A stretch of DNA of 21,044 nucleotides. Origin: JBIIUJ01 sp044340025. GTDB taxonomy: Bacteria; Pseudomonadota; Alphaproteobacteria; Caulobacterales; Aquidulcibacteraceae. The notes below the pieces were generated by a model. The model worked only from the letters and a program-made list of their open reading frames with translations. It searched no databases and was not told where the DNA came from. How positions within the stretch are numbered: position 1 is the stretch's first letter; the number at the start of each line of letters is the position of its first letter. Where the stretch lies: assembly GCA_044340025.1 (NCBI GenBank), contig JBIIUJ010000034.1, positions 1 to 21,044 of the forward strand, in the 5' to 3' direction. Positions 1 through 8,006 of this stretch are shown here, one piece after another. Made by a program: the position numbers and the translations under genes.

Positions 1-358
1 ATTGGCCAAGTTTGACCGAATCGGCGTCTTGGCCGGCTACGCGCCTCCGAAGCATCGCTACATTCGCTCGGGCATTCGATACGACCCCGACCCGAACGCC
101 GTCGTGGGCACGCGGTTCGTCGAGGAGGTTGGTACCGAAGGCTATTCAGAGGGGTGGGCCGACGAACTGCAAGTGTTCCACAATCCCAGGGCCTTGCGCC
201 CGCTGCCAAGGGAATGCTTCGGCCCCCTAAACCAGCATTTTTTCGAAGACGGGCAGATGGTCACCTACTGTGGCACAAACGCCGTCCTCTCGTCGTTCAC
301 GATGATCCTACAGGTAACCGACGGTGAGCAAGAGGACCGGGCGGACGTTCTTTCCTGA
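1..358 (+). CDS. Unrecognised protein, 3' part only (5' end beyond window)
   Basis: An open frame runs from the window edge to a TGA at 356-358, giving about 118 visible residues. A TTG lies at position 2, but the frame is open to the left edge and no ribosome binding site can be seen, so the true start is probably outside the window. I do not recognise the family. The visible part is mixed in charge, has no membrane segment, and carries two Cys (in RECFG and TYCGT). Codons such as AGG, CTA, GTA and TTG are used, which are rare in the other genes here, and local GC is clearly lower. It could be the end of a transferred gene next to the tRNA, or a chance open frame in a degraded region. Confidence 0.4.
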   Translation, partial: LAKFDRIGVLAGYAPPKHRYIRSGIRYDPDPNAVVGTRFVEEVGTEGYSEGWADELQVFHNPRALRPLPRECFGPLNQHFFEDGQMVTYCGTNAVLSSFTMILQVTDGEQEDRADVLS

Positions 359-529
359 TGGGGCCCCCTTCCGATCATAGGGCTATGGCGTAAACGTAGT
401 TCTCATCATCGCCAACGGCGGGGCGCCATTGGGGTTGGATCCACCCCATTTCCAGAAAATTCGTCGGCGAGGGGCGGGCTGGTCCGCTATAGCGCTGAAG
501 CTTGCGATATCGGGGGCCAGCAAAGCCGC
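359..529. other. Non-coding stretch between the partial gene and tRNA-Thr
   Basis: No convincing gene was found on either strand. It is less GC-rich than most of the window. A minus-strand frame of 71 codons crosses it, but that frame starts inside the tRNA and is judged spurious. Just 3' of the tRNA acceptor, at 517-532, a 5-bp inverted repeat (CCAGC with GCTGG, 6-nt loop) could fold on the minus transcript, but it lacks a U-tract. It is weak as a terminator. Confidence 0.4.
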
Positions 530-604
530 TGGTGCCGCAGGGGAGGATTGAACTCCCGACCTCGTCATTACCAATGACGCGCTCTACCACTGAGCTACTG
601 CGGC
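530..604 (-). tRNA. tRNA-Thr (anticodon GGT)
   Basis: The minus strand folds into a full cloverleaf. The acceptor stem is GCCGCAG (604-598) with CTGCGGC (540-534). The D-arm is GCTC/GAGC with a short 7-nt loop AGTGGTA. The anticodon stem CGTCA/TGACG encloses the loop TTGGTAA, so the anticodon is GGT, which reads ACC and ACU threonine codons. The T-arm is GGGAG-TTCAATC-CTCCC and the discriminator base is A. The 3' CCA is encoded in the DNA (532-530), so the gene body is 533-604 plus CCA. It stands alone, with no other tRNA beside it. Its 3' side faces the lower-GC DNA at the left end of the window, where elements using tRNA genes as attachment sites would insert. Confidence 0.95.
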
Positions 605-627
605 GGCCTTGACCGGCGAGGCGCGGG

Positions 628-655
628 TTTTAGCGACATCGGCGCTTGGCGCCAA
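628..655 (-). promoter_or_regulatory. Candidate promoter of tRNA-Thr
   Basis: On the minus strand TTGGCG (655-650) and CTAAAA (633-628) are 16 nt apart, and the second box lies 24 nt upstream of the tRNA 5' end. The -35 part sits inside a perfect 12-bp palindrome, CTTGGCGCCAAG (645-656). The match to a sigma-70-type promoter is modest. It is proposed mainly from its position. Confidence 0.3.
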
Positions 656-680
656 GCCGCGCGCGGGGGAGAATGCAGCC

Positions 681-812
681 ATGACCGATCACCCCCCTGC
701 CCCGAAGCCGGATCGCGAGGAGCGCCTGAAGCAGGCGCTGCGCGCCAATCTGCGCCGGCGCAAGGCCGCTGAAGGCACAGGCGCGGAAAAGAGCGCCGAC
801 CAGCCGCGCTGA
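681..812 (+). CDS. Small basic conserved-type protein, 43 aa
   Basis: The ATG at 681 follows a GGGGGAGA ribosome binding site by 8 nt. The frame is open further upstream to 609, but that extension would overlie the tRNA promoter region and has no binding site. The product is soluble and very basic in its middle: a Pro-rich start (HPPAPKPDR), then EERLKQALRANLRRRKAA, a likely amphipathic helix, then a polar tail. From memory, short proteins with an (R)EERLxxALRANLRRRKA core are common as hypotheticals in alphaproteobacteria; their role is unknown. The helix could bind nucleic acid or a protein partner, but that is inference. It lies between the tRNA and the VTT membrane protein, 84 nt upstream of the latter. 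Confidence 0.65.
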   Translation: MTDHPPAPKPDREERLKQALRANLRRRKAAEGTGAEKSADQPR

Positions 813-896
813 CAGCTTGCAGAAGCTTCAGTCGCGCAGGGCGCAGCGAGCGCCTATCTTGTGCAGGCTGCGAATCCCTCGCGCGCGCCTGCCGTC

Positions 897-1610
897 ATGA
901 ACGCACTCTTTCGCTTCTTTACCGAGATGGACGCCAAGGCCGCCCGTGCGCTTTGGGTGTCCACGCTGCTGTTCGGCGGCGCCGGCCTGATCCTGACCGC
1001 CGGCATCCTGTTTCTCGACGTGCAGGACGGGGCGGTGGCGGGCTTCCTGCGCGCGCTGCGCGATGCGTGGTGGGCGCCGCTGGCGGTGACCGGCACGTTC
1101 ACGCTGCTTGCCTTTGTGGGCGCTCCCCAGATCGCGCTGATCGCCGCCACAGTGGCCGTGTTCGGCCCCGCCGAGGGGATCATCCTGTCCTGGATCGCCA
1201 CCATGATCTCGGCCGGCGTCGGGTTTCTGCTGGGCCGGCATGGCGGCGCGGGCATGCTCGATCGGCTGGGCGCTGGCTTTGTGCAGCGTATCGCGGGCGT
1301 GGTGGCGGCAAACGGGTTTCTGGCCGCGCTGATCATCCGGCTGATCCCGTCGGGACCATTCATCATGGTCAATATGGCTCTTGGCGTGAGCCAGATGCGC
1401 GCCTCCTGGTTCTTTGGCGGCACGGGCGTGGGCATCGTGCCGAAGATCGTGCTGGTGGCGTTCGCCGGGCACGGGCTGACGGAGCTGTTCACGCGGGAAA
1501 ATCAGAGCGCGCTTCTGTTCCTGGCGGCGGCCGGGATGGTGTGGCTCCTGATCGTGTTTGTCGTGCGGCCGCTCGCGCGGCGGGCGCGCGGGTCCACCCC
1601 GGCGGAGTGA
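897..1610 (+). CDS. VTT/DedA-like (TVP38/TMEM64 family) membrane protein
   Basis: An integral inner-membrane protein of 237 residues from the ATG at 897. An in-frame GTG at 861 would add 12 residues, but the ATG gives the more usual start. Hydrophobic segments lie near residues 20-40, 60-85, 88-112, 140-165, 170-195 and 205-225. The central part has the VTT-domain pattern: a re-entrant segment around FGPAEGIILSWIATMISAG, then GFLLGRHGG, then the conserved R-L-I-P-x-x-P-F-x-x-x-N-x-A-L-G block (IRLIPSGPFIMVNMALG). Family members are linked to lipid scrambling or undecaprenyl-phosphate and membrane homeostasis, but the substrate of this one cannot be read from sequence. It converges with the TonB receptor gene, the terminator lying between them. 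Confidence 0.85.
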   Translation: MNALFRFFTEMDAKAARALWVSTLLFGGAGLILTAGILFLDVQDGAVAGFLRALRDAWWAPLAVTGTFTLLAFVGAPQIALIAATVAVFGPAEGIILSWIATMISAGVGFLLGRHGGAGMLDRLGAGFVQRIAGVVAANGFLAALIIRLIPSGPFIMVNMALGVSQMRASWFFGGTGVGIVPKIVLVAFAGHGLTELFTRENQSALLFLAAAGMVWLLIVFVVRPLARRARGSTPAE

Positions 1611-1621
1611 TCCGACCATGC

Positions 1622-1651
1622 AAAAAAGGCCCGCGCCGGAGCGCGGGCCTT
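1622..1651 (-). terminator. Intrinsic terminator of the TonB receptor gene
   Basis: An 11-bp perfect GC-rich stem (1626-1636 with 1641-1651) closes a 4-nt loop. On the minus strand it continues into six T residues (1627-1622). It sits 26 nt past the stop codon of the receptor gene. There is no T-run on the plus side, so it serves mainly the minus strand, although the hairpin also lies just after the convergent VTT gene. Confidence 0.9.
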
Positions 1652-1676
1652 ACAGCGGAGCCTTCTTGGCGCCCGA

Positions 1677-4586
1677 TCAGAACGCGTAGTTCAGGTTCAG
1701 CGTGACGGCGCGGCCGCGCGGATCGGCCACGCGGGGCTCCCACGAGCTGCCGTTGCCGAAGGCGGAATTGTAGGAGATCGCAAACGGCGGATCTTCATCG
1801 AACAGGTTCTTGATGCCGAAGGTGGCCTCCAGCCCTTCGATCCCGCGCCACGCCACCGACAGGTTGTAGGTGATGTATTCTTCGGTCTCGGTGACCAGAT
1901 CGGGTGGCCGCACCAGCCCGCCAGCGACGCCGGGCAGCACCTGATTGAGGTAGCCCGAACGCCACATCTGGCTGAGCGAGACGGTCCAGTCGTCCTTGCG
2001 CCAGCTCACGAAGCCGGTGTGCTTCCACTCGAGGCCAAGGTCGCCATAGAAGCTGAACACGCCGATCAGGCTGGGGCCGTAAGGCGCGTTGGGCAGGAGC
2101 CGTTCGCGCTTCTTGGTCAGCAGCGTGCCGTCGAGGCCGAGGTTCACCGTGCCCTCGTAGGCGTCGAAGCTGTAGCGGCCGGAGAATTCCACCCCTTCGG
2201 TGATCGCGCCGCCGGAATTGATGATCCGCTGGTCCACGCCGGTGAGCTGGCCCGCCGCATTGCGCACGAAGCGCTCGGGGAACAGGTTGAAATTCCGCGC
2301 CAGCGTGATGGGCGAGAAGATCACCGGCACGTTGGTGCGCTCGATCCGCCAGAAATCGACCGAGAAGCTCAAGCGCTCGATCGGCTCCATCACGAAACCG
2401 ACGGAGAATTGCTCGGACTCTTCAGGCTCGAGGTCAGGCTTGCCGCCCGAGATGGTGACCAGCCCCGTCAGACCGGTGGCGCAACCGGGAAGCGCCACAT
2501 TCACCACCCCGCCTGGGCAGGTGCGCGGATCGGTCAGGTCTGCGCCCTGATAGGGCGCTGTCGAGATGGGATCGAACAATTGCGCAAAGCTCGGCGCGCG
2601 GAAGCCCGTGTTGTAGGAGCCGCGGAACGCGATCCAGTCGAACGGACGATAGCGCGCCGTGACCTTCGGGTTCGTGGTGCCGCCGATGCCGCTGTAATCG
2701 TCGTGGCGAACCGCCAGCGAGACTTCCAGCGTGCTGAGCACGGGGATCAGCACTTCGCCGTAGAAGGCCCAGATCTCGCGGCTCACATCGGCAAGCGCGG
2801 GCTTGGCGTCGATGGGGGCGCCCTCGATGAAGGGACGGGCCGTGGGCGCACGCGCTTCGCCGAGGAAGGCGTAGCGCTCCTCGCGGTAGTCCACGCCCAG
2901 CGCCGCCTGCACGTCGCCCGCCGGAAGCGAGAACAGCGAGCCGTTCACGGAGAAGTCCACCGCCGTCACTTCCGCGCGGCCGCTGGCGATCTGGATGCCG
3001 CGCGCTTCCGCCGAACGCAGCAGATCAAGCGCCGCCTGCGACTGACGCTCGCCCGGCAGCAGGAACGGATTGATGATGCCAGTGCGCATCACGTCGCGAA
3101 TGCCCGTCACGCCGAGCGCGGCGTTGGTGGCCTGATAGTAATACCCGCCGCCGGTGACCGAGCTTGCCTCGCTGAAGCCTTCCAGCACGCCCAGTTCATA
3201 CTGCCAGTCCGAGAGGAACGGCAGCGGCCCCTGGAAGGTGAGGAGCGCGCGACCCGTGTCGACCTCGGTGTCGATCCGGCGCGGACCGCATTCCATGCAG
3301 CGCCAGCGATAGGCGATCGGCAGACCACGGTTTGCTTCGGGAACCTGGCCGGGGAAGGCCGCCTGAAGCTGGTTGAACACGCGGTCGTAGATCGCGGCGT
3401 TCTGCGCCGTCCGGCGATAGCCGAAGTCCGTTGCGAGGCCCACGTTGCCCGGAAAGAGCTGGATTTCGGAGAACTGGCGCGCCGATTCGGCGTTCGAGCC
3501 GGTGTATTCGAGCGCGATCTTGTGCTCGCCGAGCTTGGCGACGCCGCGCACGATGAAGTTCAGGCTCTCTTGCGGCTGTTGCAGGATGCCGGCCCGGCCA
3601 GTGTCGTAGCCGCAGGCGAAGGCCGCGCCTGGAATGGCCCAGAGCAGCTCGTCATAGGGAACCTGATCAGCGATGGCGCCGCAGCCCAGATTGCCCGGCA
3701 GATCCAGCGGATTGATGCCGCCAGTCGCCCGGTTGGTCGATCCCGGGAGGAAGGGCGCAGTGGCCGTGGTGAAAAGCGAGCCGGTGGCCGGGAAGATGGT
3801 GCCGAACGGGGTGCCGCGCGTATCGACCGCCAGGCCGCGCGCCACGTCCTGGGTGAAGACGAATGGCCGCTCGCGCGCGGTCAGGATGTCGTTCTCCCGA
3901 TAGGAGACGACCGCCATCAGGTTGAAGCCCTGCTCTTCAAGATCGCCATAGCCGCCGGCGATGGAGCCCGAGAAGATATTGCCGCCGCCGGCTTCCGTGA
4001 TGTCGGAGAAGGCGTTGAGCGTCAGGCCCTCGAAGTCTTCCTTCAGGATGTAGTTGATCACCCCGCCGATGGCGTCGGTGCCGTAAATGGCCGAAGCGCC
4101 GTCTTTCAGGGTTTCGATCCGCTCGATCGCGGCGAGCGGGATCTGGTTCACATCCACCGCGCCATTGGTGGCGAGACCGTGGGTGGCCAGGCGGCGCCCG
4201 TTGAGCAGCACGAGCGTGCCGCCGGAGCCCTGACCGCGCAGGTTGGCGAAGCTGCCGCCATTGACGTTGCGCTGGGCGGGATCGCCGGCCACGTCGGACT
4301 GGGCGGCGAGATTGTCGTTGCCGTTCCCGTTCGAGTTCAGCGACATGATGAATTGTTCGGGGCTGGAGATCGCGTCGCGGCGTAGCTCTTCCGGCGAGAA
4401 GATCTGGAGCGGCGTCGCGCTGTCGAGCGCCTGGCGGCGGATGCGCGAGCCGGTCACCACCACTGTCTGCGCCTGACGGACGCTCTGGCCCTCCGCAGGC
4501 GCGGATTGCGCCAACGCAGGCGCGCCGATCAGCGCCACGCCCGAAAGGCAGGTTGCGGACAGAAGTCCGGTGAGGATGCTGCGCAT
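1677..4586 (-). CDS. TonB-dependent outer-membrane receptor (969 aa)
   Basis: A TonB-dependent transporter in the outer membrane that takes up a substrate using energy from TonB-ExbBD. The start is the ATG at 4586, preceded by GGGGGA. It begins a signal peptide (MRSILTGLLSATCL... to ALAQS, about 28 residues); the frame extends further upstream without a signal. After the signal come a TonB-box/plug start (QTVVVTGSRIRR), plug motifs (NLRGQGSGGTLVLLNGRR, IPLAAIERIETLKDGASAIYGTDAIGGVIN) and a long 22-strand-type barrel with motifs such as GSYNTGFRAPSFAQLF, GVEFSGRYSF and GLEATFGIKNLFDEDPPF. It ends in an aromatic strand, LNLNYAF, with terminal Phe as expected for BAM recognition. Six Cys in the mature part lie in three close pairs. 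The substrate cannot be told. Divergent from fumC; the gene seems to be a single-gene unit. Confidence 0.93.
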   Translation of the reverse strand: MRSILTGLLSATCLSGVALIGAPALAQSAPAEGQSVRQAQTVVVTGSRIRRQALDSATPLQIFSPEELRRDAISSPEQFIMSLNSNGNGNDNLAAQSDVAGDPAQRNVNGGSFANLRGQGSGGTLVLLNGRRLATHGLATNGAVDVNQIPLAAIERIETLKDGASAIYGTDAIGGVINYILKEDFEGLTLNAFSDITEAGGGNIFSGSIAGGYGDLEEQGFNLMAVVSYRENDILTARERPFVFTQDVARGLAVDTRGTPFGTIFPATGSLFTTATAPFLPGSTNRATGGINPLDLPGNLGCGAIADQVPYDELLWAIPGAAFACGYDTGRAGILQQPQESLNFIVRGVAKLGEHKIALEYTGSNAESARQFSEIQLFPGNVGLATDFGYRRTAQNAAIYDRVFNQLQAAFPGQVPEANRGLPIAYRWRCMECGPRRIDTEVDTGRALLTFQGPLPFLSDWQYELGVLEGFSEASSVTGGGYYYQATNAALGVTGIRDVMRTGIINPFLLPGERQSQAALDLLRSAEARGIQIASGRAEVTAVDFSVNGSLFSLPAGDVQAALGVDYREERYAFLGEARAPTARPFIEGAPIDAKPALADVSREIWAFYGEVLIPVLSTLEVSLAVRHDDYSGIGGTTNPKVTARYRPFDWIAFRGSYNTGFRAPSFAQLFDPISTAPYQGADLTDPRTCPGGVVNVALPGCATGLTGLVTISGGKPDLEPEESEQFSVGFVMEPIERLSFSVDFWRIERTNVPVIFSPITLARNFNLFPERFVRNAAGQLTGVDQRIINSGGAITEGVEFSGRYSFDAYEGTVNLGLDGTLLTKKRERLLPNAPYGPSLIGVFSFYGDLGLEWKHTGFVSWRKDDWTVSLSQMWRSGYLNQVLPGVAGGLVRPPDLVTETEEYITYNLSVAWRGIEGLEATFGIKNLFDEDPPFAISYNSAFGNGSSWEPRVADPRGRAVTLNLNYAF

Positions 4587-4652
4587 GGTGGTCGTCCCCC
4601 GACTGTGGTGTTGGGTCGCCGGCCGGAACAGGCGCGGCGCAATCGCTGAGCG

Positions 4653-4685
4653 ACTATACCTGTGGCAAATACGCGACCTCGTCAA
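4653..4685 (-). promoter_or_regulatory. Weak candidate promoter for the TonB receptor gene
   Basis: In the 231-bp divergent region with fumC, the minus strand shows TTGACG (4685-4680) and TATAGT (4658-4653). The spacing is 21 nt, longer than the usual 17-18. The second box is 67 nt upstream of the chosen ATG. No good promoter for fumC was recognised in the same region. Confidence 0.25.
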
Positions 4686-4817
4686 TCAAGGCGGATTGGC
4701 GCCGACGCAGGACGAGCCGCCTGTGGCTTTGGCGCCGCAGCACACGACCAAAGGGCAAGGTTGCGCCGCAGCGAGACCCCGCTAAACGAAGCGCGCCTTT
4801 GTCTTTGGGAGACGCGA

Positions 4818-6212
4818 ATGTCGGCCACCCGCACCGAAACCGATACCTTCGGCCCGATCGAGGTCGACGCCACGCGATACTGGGGTGCGCAGGCGCAACG
4901 CTCGCTCGGCAATTTCAGGATCGGCTGGGAAAAGCAGCCCGCCAGCATCGTCTCGGCCCTTGGCGTGGTGAAGCGGGCGGCGGCGGAGGCCAACATGGCG
5001 CTCGGCAAGCTCGATCCCGCGATCGGCGAGGTGATCGTGAAGGCCGCCCAGGAGGTGATCGAGGGCAAGCTCGACGATCATTTCCCGCTGGTGGTCTGGC
5101 AGACCGGCTCGGGCACCCAGTCCAACATGAACGCGAACGAGGTGATTTCCAACCGCGCCATCGAGATGCTGGGCGGGGAGATGGGCTCCAAGAAGCCGGT
5201 CCACCCCAACGATCACGTCAATATGAGCCAGTCGTCGAACGACTGTTTCCCAACCGCCATGCACATCGCCTGCGCCCAGCGCGTGGCGCACGATCTGCTG
5301 CCGGCGCTGCGCGTGCTCCACAATGCGCTCAACGACAAGGCTCAGGCGTGGAAAGCCATCATCAAGATCGGCCGCACCCACACGCAGGACGCGACACCTG
5401 TGACGCTGGGCCAAGAGTTTTCCGGCTACGCCCAGCAGATCGAAAACGGGATCAAGCGCATCGAGATGACGCTGCCCATGCTGATGGAGCTGGCGCAGGG
5501 CGGCACGGCGGTGGGCACGGGCCTCGCTTCGCCTGCGGGCTTCGCACAAGCCGTGGCCGACCGGATCGCGGCGATCACCGGCCTGCCGTTTACCAGCGCG
5601 CCCAACAAGTTCGAGGCGCTGGCCGCCCACGATGCGATGGTCTTCACCCACGGCGCCATCACCACGGTGGCGATGGCCTGCTTCAAGATCGCCAACGACA
5701 TCCGCTTCCTCGGCTCCGGCCCCCGTTCGGGCCTGGGCGAACTGGCGTTGCCTGAAAACGAGCCGGGCTCCTCCATCATGCCGGGCAAGGTGAACCCCAC
5801 CCAGTGCGAGGCGCTCACCCAGGTCTGCGCCCATATCGCCGGCAACAACGCCGCCATCGCGTTTGCAGGTAGCCAGGGTCATTTCGAGCTGAACGTCTTC
5901 AACCCGATGATGGCCTACAACTTCCTCCAGTCGGTCCAGCTTCTGGCCGATGCGGCCGTCAGCTTCACCGACAATTGCGTCGTGGGCATCGAGCCGCGCC
6001 TCGACAATATCGAGCGGGGGCTGAAGAACTCGCTGATGCTGGTGACGCCGCTCAAGGAGAAATACGGCTACGACCTCGCCGCCAAAGTGGCCAAGACCGC
6101 GCACAAGAACGGCACCACCCTGCGCGAGGAGGCGATTGCTCTGGGCATTCCGGCGGAGGATTTCGACGCCATCGTCGATCCCGCGAGAATGATCGGGCCG
6201 GACCCGGCCTGA
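4818..6212 (+). CDS. fumC: Fumarate hydratase, class II
   Basis: Reversible hydration of fumarate to L-malate in the TCA cycle; cytosolic homotetramer, iron-independent. The ATG at 4818 follows GGGAGA by 5 nt and gives 464 residues, close to the 467 of E. coli FumC; the open frame upstream to 4662 has no matching start. Family motifs are all present: GSGTQSNMNANEVISNRA (97-114), HPNDHVNMSQSSND (129-142), GRTHTQDATPVTLGQEF (185-201) with the catalytic His at 188, and the signature GSSIMPGKVNP (317-327) with the catalytic Ser at 318. These two residue numbers equal those of E. coli FumC, which supports the chosen start. A 7-nt gap separates its stop from that of the convergent membrane-protein gene, with no hairpin between them. 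Confidence 0.97.
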   Translation: MSATRTETDTFGPIEVDATRYWGAQAQRSLGNFRIGWEKQPASIVSALGVVKRAAAEANMALGKLDPAIGEVIVKAAQEVIEGKLDDHFPLVVWQTGSGTQSNMNANEVISNRAIEMLGGEMGSKKPVHPNDHVNMSQSSNDCFPTAMHIACAQRVAHDLLPALRVLHNALNDKAQAWKAIIKIGRTHTQDATPVTLGQEFSGYAQQIENGIKRIEMTLPMLMELAQGGTAVGTGLASPAGFAQAVADRIAAITGLPFTSAPNKFEALAAHDAMVFTHGAITTVAMACFKIANDIRFLGSGPRSGLGELALPENEPGSSIMPGKVNPTQCEALTQVCAHIAGNNAAIAFAGSQGHFELNVFNPMMAYNFLQSVQLLADAAVSFTDNCVVGIEPRLDNIERGLKNSLMLVTPLKEKYGYDLAAKVAKTAHKNGTTLREEAIALGIPAEDFDAIVDPARMIGPDPA

Positions 6213-6219
6213 AGCGAGA

Positions 6220-7974
6220 TCAGGGACGGGGCGCGGGCGGCTCGGGCGGCGGGCCGGAAGGACGCAGCAGCCGCTCGCCAATGCGCACATCGCGCCAGAC
6301 CGACGGCGTGGCCGCGATATCGCCGGCCTCGAACGCTGCGGTCACTCCGCCTGCGTCGAGATAGGCCTGCTGGCCGCGCCAGCCCGCAGGCGTCTGCGCG
6401 AAGATGAAGAGGGACGGCCCCTCCAGGATCAGGATTTCCGGCGTGGCGTCGCCTGTCAGATCAAGGAGAGCCGCTTTGCACTGGATGGGCTCCTGCCGGG
6501 CCAGGAGACAGCCGGGGCGCAGATCGGAGCGTTCGGCCGGGCGGGTGAAATCGCTGGCGAGAAACCCCTCAGGCAGACGGGCTCCCGCTGGCGACACCAC
6601 AGGGATCGCCTGGAGCAGGGGGCGATCTTGCGGCCGCTGAGCCGGGGCGGGGAGCTCCGGGAAATCGCCCTGGAGCGCACGCTTCGCCGCCTGCGCGATG
6701 CTGGGCTCCGGGCTGCGGGCCATATCCTCAAGCGCTGCGCGGCCATAGCGGCCAGTCTGTTGGGCCAGAAGGCGCCAGTCGAGCGTCTGGGCGTCCACCA
6801 GCCCTTGGGCGAGGCGCGCGCGCTGATCATCCACACTCAGACGCTCGGGCGGGGCAATCGGGGTCAGCAGGGCTGCAAACAGCGCCACCTTCAGCACCGC
6901 AAGCGCCACATTCACCCGCTCCAGCAACGCCATCCAGCGCCCGGGGAGCACGGCCGCGAGGCCATAGCCCACGCCGAACGCCAGCGCGATGATCACCGCA
7001 ACGCCCGCCAGCACCCTGTCCTGGGTCAGCCCATATTGCGCAATCCGCAGCCACAGGCTCCATGCCGCCAGCACCGAAAAGACCAGAAGCAGCAGGCTTG
7101 CGCCCCGCACGCTCCAGCCCAGCACCGGGTGGGGGGCGGCATCGTCCGGTCCGTCCTGATAGGCCGCGTTGATCAGCAGGACAAAGCCGATGCAGGCCGC
7201 AAGCAGCGTGATCGTGGCGGCGTTCGTGTCCCACAGCGGCTGGAGGCCGCTGACGGCGAGGCTGGCGGCAAACAGCGCCCCCACCGCAGCGATCACCGGC
7301 AACAGCCAGGACAGAACCCCGAGGATCACCCCGCGCACGCTGCCCAGAAGCCTGGGCTGAACATCGGCAAGATGGACCGAAGCGGCAAGCGCAAGGCCCG
7401 TCAGCGGCACAGCGATCCATGGCCGACCCAACAGGTCGCGCAGCCAGTCGAACCCGATGAAGCCCAGAAGCGTCGCGCCCAGCCAGAGGATGCCCCAGAA
7501 CAGGACGGTGAAAGCGATGGCGAGCGCCAGCTGCACGCCGCGTTTCCAGGCCTCCTCGAAATAGAGCCGATAGGGCGCGATGACGCGGCCCGCCTGATCG
7601 GCGCTGGAGACAAGCTCGTGCGCGATGAAGAGCATCGGGCCGATCAGGACAGCCGAGACCGGCGACCACCACAGGATCTCCGGCTCGAGGTGGGCTTTGG
7701 CATGCCAGGCCATCAGCGCGATCAGCCCGAAAGCGCACGCCGCCCACGCCGCAAGGCTGAACCGGCGCATCGCGCCCGCGCCCGCCCAGAGCACGAAGGC
7801 GCCTAGCGTCAGCACGGACAGCACCATGGCGCGCCAGGCGTCGATGTCGGCCGCGCTCGCGAGTTGCGTCGACATCAAGCCAATCGCAAGGCCAAACACG
7901 CCCCCCACCGCCAGCCTGAACCAAAGCGCCTCGCCGCTCGTGAGGGGGGAGTTTGAAATCACGGCGGCAGACAA
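6220..7974 (-). CDS. DUF4153-type polytopic membrane protein with C-terminal soluble domain
   Basis: About 584 residues. Roughly residues 1-375 carry ten or more hydrophobic segments. Blocks such as LYFEEAWKRGVQLALA and FWGILWLGATLLGFIGF resemble the DUF4153 family; function unknown. About 200 residues follow as a soluble tail: a charged helical stretch (VDAQTLDWRLLAQQTGRYGR), a Pro-rich linker, then LLDLTGDATPEILIL, which looks like a single FG-GAP/VCBS-type blade motif, before a Pro-rich end. The start is uncertain: TTG at 7974 opens the frame and GTG at 7962 is an alternative, and neither has a strong ribosome binding site. It is divergent from the PPOX gene across 58 bp and convergent with fumC. 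Confidence 0.75.
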   Translation of the reverse strand: MSAAVISNSPLTSGEALWFRLAVGGVFGLAIGLMSTQLASAADIDAWRAMVLSVLTLGAFVLWAGAGAMRRFSLAAWAACAFGLIALMAWHAKAHLEPEILWWSPVSAVLIGPMLFIAHELVSSADQAGRVIAPYRLYFEEAWKRGVQLALAIAFTVLFWGILWLGATLLGFIGFDWLRDLLGRPWIAVPLTGLALAASVHLADVQPRLLGSVRGVILGVLSWLLPVIAAVGALFAASLAVSGLQPLWDTNAATITLLAACIGFVLLINAAYQDGPDDAAPHPVLGWSVRGASLLLLVFSVLAAWSLWLRIAQYGLTQDRVLAGVAVIIALAFGVGYGLAAVLPGRWMALLERVNVALAVLKVALFAALLTPIAPPERLSVDDQRARLAQGLVDAQTLDWRLLAQQTGRYGRAALEDMARSPEPSIAQAAKRALQGDFPELPAPAQRPQDRPLLQAIPVVSPAGARLPEGFLASDFTRPAERSDLRPGCLLARQEPIQCKAALLDLTGDATPEILILEGPSLFIFAQTPAGWRGQQAYLDAGGVTAAFEAGDIAATPSVWRDVRIGERLLRPSGPPPEPPAPRP

Positions 7975-8006
7975 GCGCTTTGCTGGATGAACGTCCAGTG
8001 ACCAGC

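Noticed and set aside
375..590. Minus-strand frame of 71 codons
   Set aside because: Its first part is the translation of the tRNA-Thr gene. The rest (ending GDDENYVYAIAL) looks protein-like but is too short and has no ribosome binding site or recognisable family. At most it is a remnant of a gene end.
2019..4385. Long plus-strand frame of 788 codons opposite the TonB receptor
   Set aside because: It is the antisense of a well-supported receptor gene in GC-rich DNA. It is very rich in Arg, His, Glu and Ala and has no recognisable domain.
4587..4817. Riboswitch or small RNA in the divergent region between the TonB receptor and fumC
   Set aside because: No conserved riboswitch core such as a cobalamin box and no strong hairpin with a T-run was seen; only a weak promoter candidate.
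4782..6290. Minus-strand frame of 502 codons opposite fumC
   Set aside because: Antisense shadow; fumC on the plus strand has every family motif and catalytic residue. The antisense protein shows only the His/Arg/Gly-rich bias of such shadows.
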